Shown: in pieces, positions 62,179-64,000 of the stretch | Layout: each line of letters begins with the position of its first letter | Numbering within the stretch: position 1 is the stretch's first letter | NCBI RefSeq assembly: GCF_003313335.1 | Contig: NZ_QMHP01000005.1 | Span: 186,001 to 250,000 of the forward strand | Length of the DNA: 64,000 nucleotides | From: Pedobacter zeaxanthinifaciens | GTDB lineage: Bacteria > Bacteroidota > Bacteroidia > Sphingobacteriales > Sphingobacteriaceae | Direction of reading: 5' to 3' | The notes under the pieces: model-generated | The model's database searches: none | The model's input: only the letters and a program-made list of their open reading frames with translations | Told to the model about the DNA's origin: nothing | Position numbers and translations under genes: made by a program

Positions 62179-62186
62179 CAAAAATA
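62179..62186 (-). promoter_or_regulatory. -7 box for the divergent minus-strand gene
   Basis: On the minus strand TATTTTTG (62186-62179) matches TAnnTTTG, 26 nt before ATG 62152. It lies in the 49-nt region between two divergent starts. Confidence 0.45.
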
Positions 62187-62201
62187 GTATTTCCACTTAC
62201 G

Positions 62202-63833
62202 ATGCGAACCTTTACACTCAATATATTTTATTGCTGCCTTATCATCTCCTTTTTTTCTTGCCGCTCCAACTCCAATTCTGATAAGAAAATATTTTACATC
62301 AACCTCGATCAAAACTTAACTTCACTTGATCCGGCGTTTGCACGAAACCAAAATGCCATATGGATGATTAACCAAGTTTTTAACGGCTTGGTGCAAGTTG
62401 ATAAAGCACTGAATACCAAACCCTGCATTGCTAAAAGTTGGGAAATTTCTGAAGATGGCCTTAACTACACCTTCTTGCTTCGGAATGATGTTTATTTTCA
62501 AGATGACCCCTTGTTTAAAAATGGCAAAGGTAGAAAAGTGATTGCGGAAGATTTTGCCTACAGCTTTAACCGCTTGATTGACCCAAAGGTGGCTTCATCA
62601 GGAGGATGGATTTTTAGCGACAAAGTGAAAGACCAAAACAGCTTCAAAGCTTTAAACGACAGTACATTTCAAATACAGCTTGTAAAACCATTCCCTGCAT
62701 TTATCAATCTGCTAACGGCGCAATACTGCTCAGTAGTTCCTAAGGAAGTGGTGGAACATTATGGAAAAGATTTTAGGAACCATCCGGTAGGAACTGGTCC
62801 TTTTAAGTTCAAATACTGGAAAGAAGACGAAGTTTTGGTGCTTTTAAAAAACGAAAACTATTTTGAAAAAGATAGTGCAGGCAATGCATTACCTTATCTT
62901 GATGCCGTAAAAGCCACTTTCATATCTGATAAACAAAGTGCTTTTATGAATTTCGTTAAAAAGGAACTTGACTTTTTTTATAGTGTTGATGGAAGTTACC
63001 GCGATGATATTTTAACCAAAAGCGGAAAAATGACCAGTAAGTACAAAGGGCAGTTTCAACTGATTAAAGGCCCTTATTTGTGTACCGAATATGTGGGTAT
63101 TTTGGTTGATCCGGATAAAGACATCGTTAAAAACTCACCGCTGAGATTTAAAAAGGTTAGGCAGGCAATCAATTATGCCATTGATAGGAGAAAGCTGATT
63201 AAATACCTGCGCAATAGCATTGGAACACCTGCCACATCTGGTTTTATACCAAGAGGAATGCCTGGTTTTGATAGTGTGAAAGTGAAAGGTTATGATTACA
63301 ACCCGGCCCTTGCTGCAAAATTATTGGCTGAGGCTGGCTTTCCTAATGGCAAAGGAATGCCAGAAGTGAAGTTAAGCACCTCTACCACTTATAAAGATCT
63401 TATCGAATTTATACAAGGGGAACTAAGTAACATTGGCATGAAGGTGAAAGTTGATGTTAGTCCCAGTACAAGCTTAAGAGACCTGATGTCGAAGAATGAA
63501 GTAGTGTTTTTTAGAGGCTCTTGGATTGCGGATTATCCGGATGGTGAAAATTACCTATCAGTTTTCTACTCTAAAAACAAAGTTCCCTTTGGCCCAAATT
63601 ACACCGGCTATTTTAACAAATCGTTTGATAAGCTATTTGAGCAAGCCTATTATGAAAAAGATGATCAAAAGCGATTTGAACTTTACCATCAAATGGACAA
63701 TATGGTGTTGGAACATGCCTCAGTAGTGCCAATTTTATACGACCAATCGGTTGTAATGCTTCAAAACACCATTAGCGGATACAATATTAACCCGCTGAGC
63801 TTAATGATTTTGAAAAACGTAGACAAGAAATAA
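62202..63833 (+). CDS. Peptide ABC transporter substrate-binding lipoprotein (SBP_bac_5)
   Basis: 543 residues from ATG 62202. The N-terminus MRTFTLNIFYCCLIISFFSC is a lipoprotein signal with Cys20; the body follows the OppA/DppA fold: LDPAFARNQNAIWMINQVFNGLV, AKSWEISEDGLNYTFLLR, VGTGPFKFKYWKEDE and VRQAINYAIDRRKLIKYLR. It binds short peptides or similar ligands at the outer side of the inner membrane. No permease or ATPase genes follow before the window ends at 64 kb, and the next sequence is a convergent gene. Confidence 0.9.
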   Translation: MRTFTLNIFYCCLIISFFSCRSNSNSDKKIFYINLDQNLTSLDPAFARNQNAIWMINQVFNGLVQVDKALNTKPCIAKSWEISEDGLNYTFLLRNDVYFQDDPLFKNGKGRKVIAEDFAYSFNRLIDPKVASSGGWIFSDKVKDQNSFKALNDSTFQIQLVKPFPAFINLLTAQYCSVVPKEVVEHYGKDFRNHPVGTGPFKFKYWKEDEVLVLLKNENYFEKDSAGNALPYLDAVKATFISDKQSAFMNFVKKELDFFYSVDGSYRDDILTKSGKMTSKYKGQFQLIKGPYLCTEYVGILVDPDKDIVKNSPLRFKKVRQAINYAIDRRKLIKYLRNSIGTPATSGFIPRGMPGFDSVKVKGYDYNPALAAKLLAEAGFPNGKGMPEVKLSTSTTYKDLIEFIQGELSNIGMKVKVDVSPSTSLRDLMSKNEVVFFRGSWIADYPDGENYLSVFYSKNKVPFGPNYTGYFNKSFDKLFEQAYYEKDDQKRFELYHQMDNMVLEHASVVPILYDQSVVMLQNTISGYNINPLSLMILKNVDKK

Positions 63834-63933
63834 TATTGGCAATATTCAATATGAACTGATACGATCAAAGCTATCTCCTTGCAATCGGCAAAGCTCTGGC
63901 ATTTGCACGGAAATCAACAAGTTAAATTGATAG

Positions 63934-64000
63934 CTAAAGCAACTTGTTTGCATAAGCGTACCTCACTAAACCAATGGCATTGTTGGCTCCAGTTTTTCTC
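63934..64000 (-). CDS. LuxR-type response regulator, C-terminal end (partial)
   Basis: The minus strand encodes ...RKTGANNAIGLVRYAYANKLL followed by TAG (63934-63936). This matches the final helix of the LuxR/NarL DNA-binding domain, where NarL-type regulators end with a K-T-G-x-x-N-x-x-x-L-V-x-Y-A segment. The rest of the gene is beyond the window. The identification rests on 21 residues. Confidence 0.6.
   Translation of the reverse strand, partial: RKTGANNAIGLVRYAYANKLL

Overview
The window is chromosomal DNA from a member of the Bacteroidota, most likely a Sphingobacteriaceae genome close to Pedobacter. This rests on the Bacteroidetes-type -7 box (TAnnTTTG) before several genes, the AT-rich sequence, frequent TTG starts, SPII lipoproteins and outer-membrane barrels without sugar-utilisation genes, the parA-parB-DUF5683-dapB-lepB cluster, atpD-atpC standing apart from the other ATP synthase genes, and an exosortase of the XrtY type. 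Genus-level placement is inference.

Region 1 (1-21.3 kb, + strand) is an extracellular polysaccharide locus. It opens with the 3' end of a Wzt-like ABC transporter ATPase, then about a dozen glycosyltransferases (GT17, GT2, GT4 and GT8-like) and an O-acyltransferase, tightly packed or overlapping, and a Wzy-like polymerase. Two housekeeping genes (an oligoendopeptidase F and an APC-family permease) interrupt it. It then resumes with a GT4, a GT2, exosortase XrtY and a WcaF-type acetyltransferase.

Region 2 (21.3-30.7 kb) holds core genes: obg, adk, tRNA-Arg(ACG), a peroxiredoxin, an RmlD-like reductase, a lipoprotein/secreted-protein pair, atpD-atpC, a small GNAT-like protein and a secreted protein.

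Region 3 (31-48 kb, + strand) is a complete branched-chain amino acid cluster: ilvE, ilvD, ilvB, ilvN, ilvC, leuC, leuD, leuB, leuA, ilvA. A monooxygenase-fold protein, a methyltransferase and a double ABC ATPase lie inside it. The most interesting signals are here. Both ilvE and ilvD are preceded by an unannotated 32-codon ORF with 11 Ile/Leu/Val codons, followed by a strong intrinsic terminator, which is the architecture of ribosome-mediated attenuation. For ilvD a competing antiterminator can be drawn. The ilvD-ilvB spacer carries a series of palindromes, three of them related (TCACA-N3-TGTGA type). The spacers, and the leuC N-terminus itself, are colonised by dispersed palindromic repeats.

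Region 4 (48-64 kb) contains a lipoprotein, an orphan ABC ATPase, an ECF sigma module (sigma, membrane protein, beta-barrel) with a visible ECF-type promoter, a DoxX protein, a MuiA/DUF4139 protein with an inserted SusC-like module, the lepB-dapB-DUF5683-parB-parA cluster, an FMN reductase, a DUF2891 protein, a small unknown protein, an oligopeptide-binding lipoprotein, and the 3' end of a probable LuxR-type regulator. Intergenic spaces throughout carry several families of degenerate short-period repeats that often abut or include stop codons.
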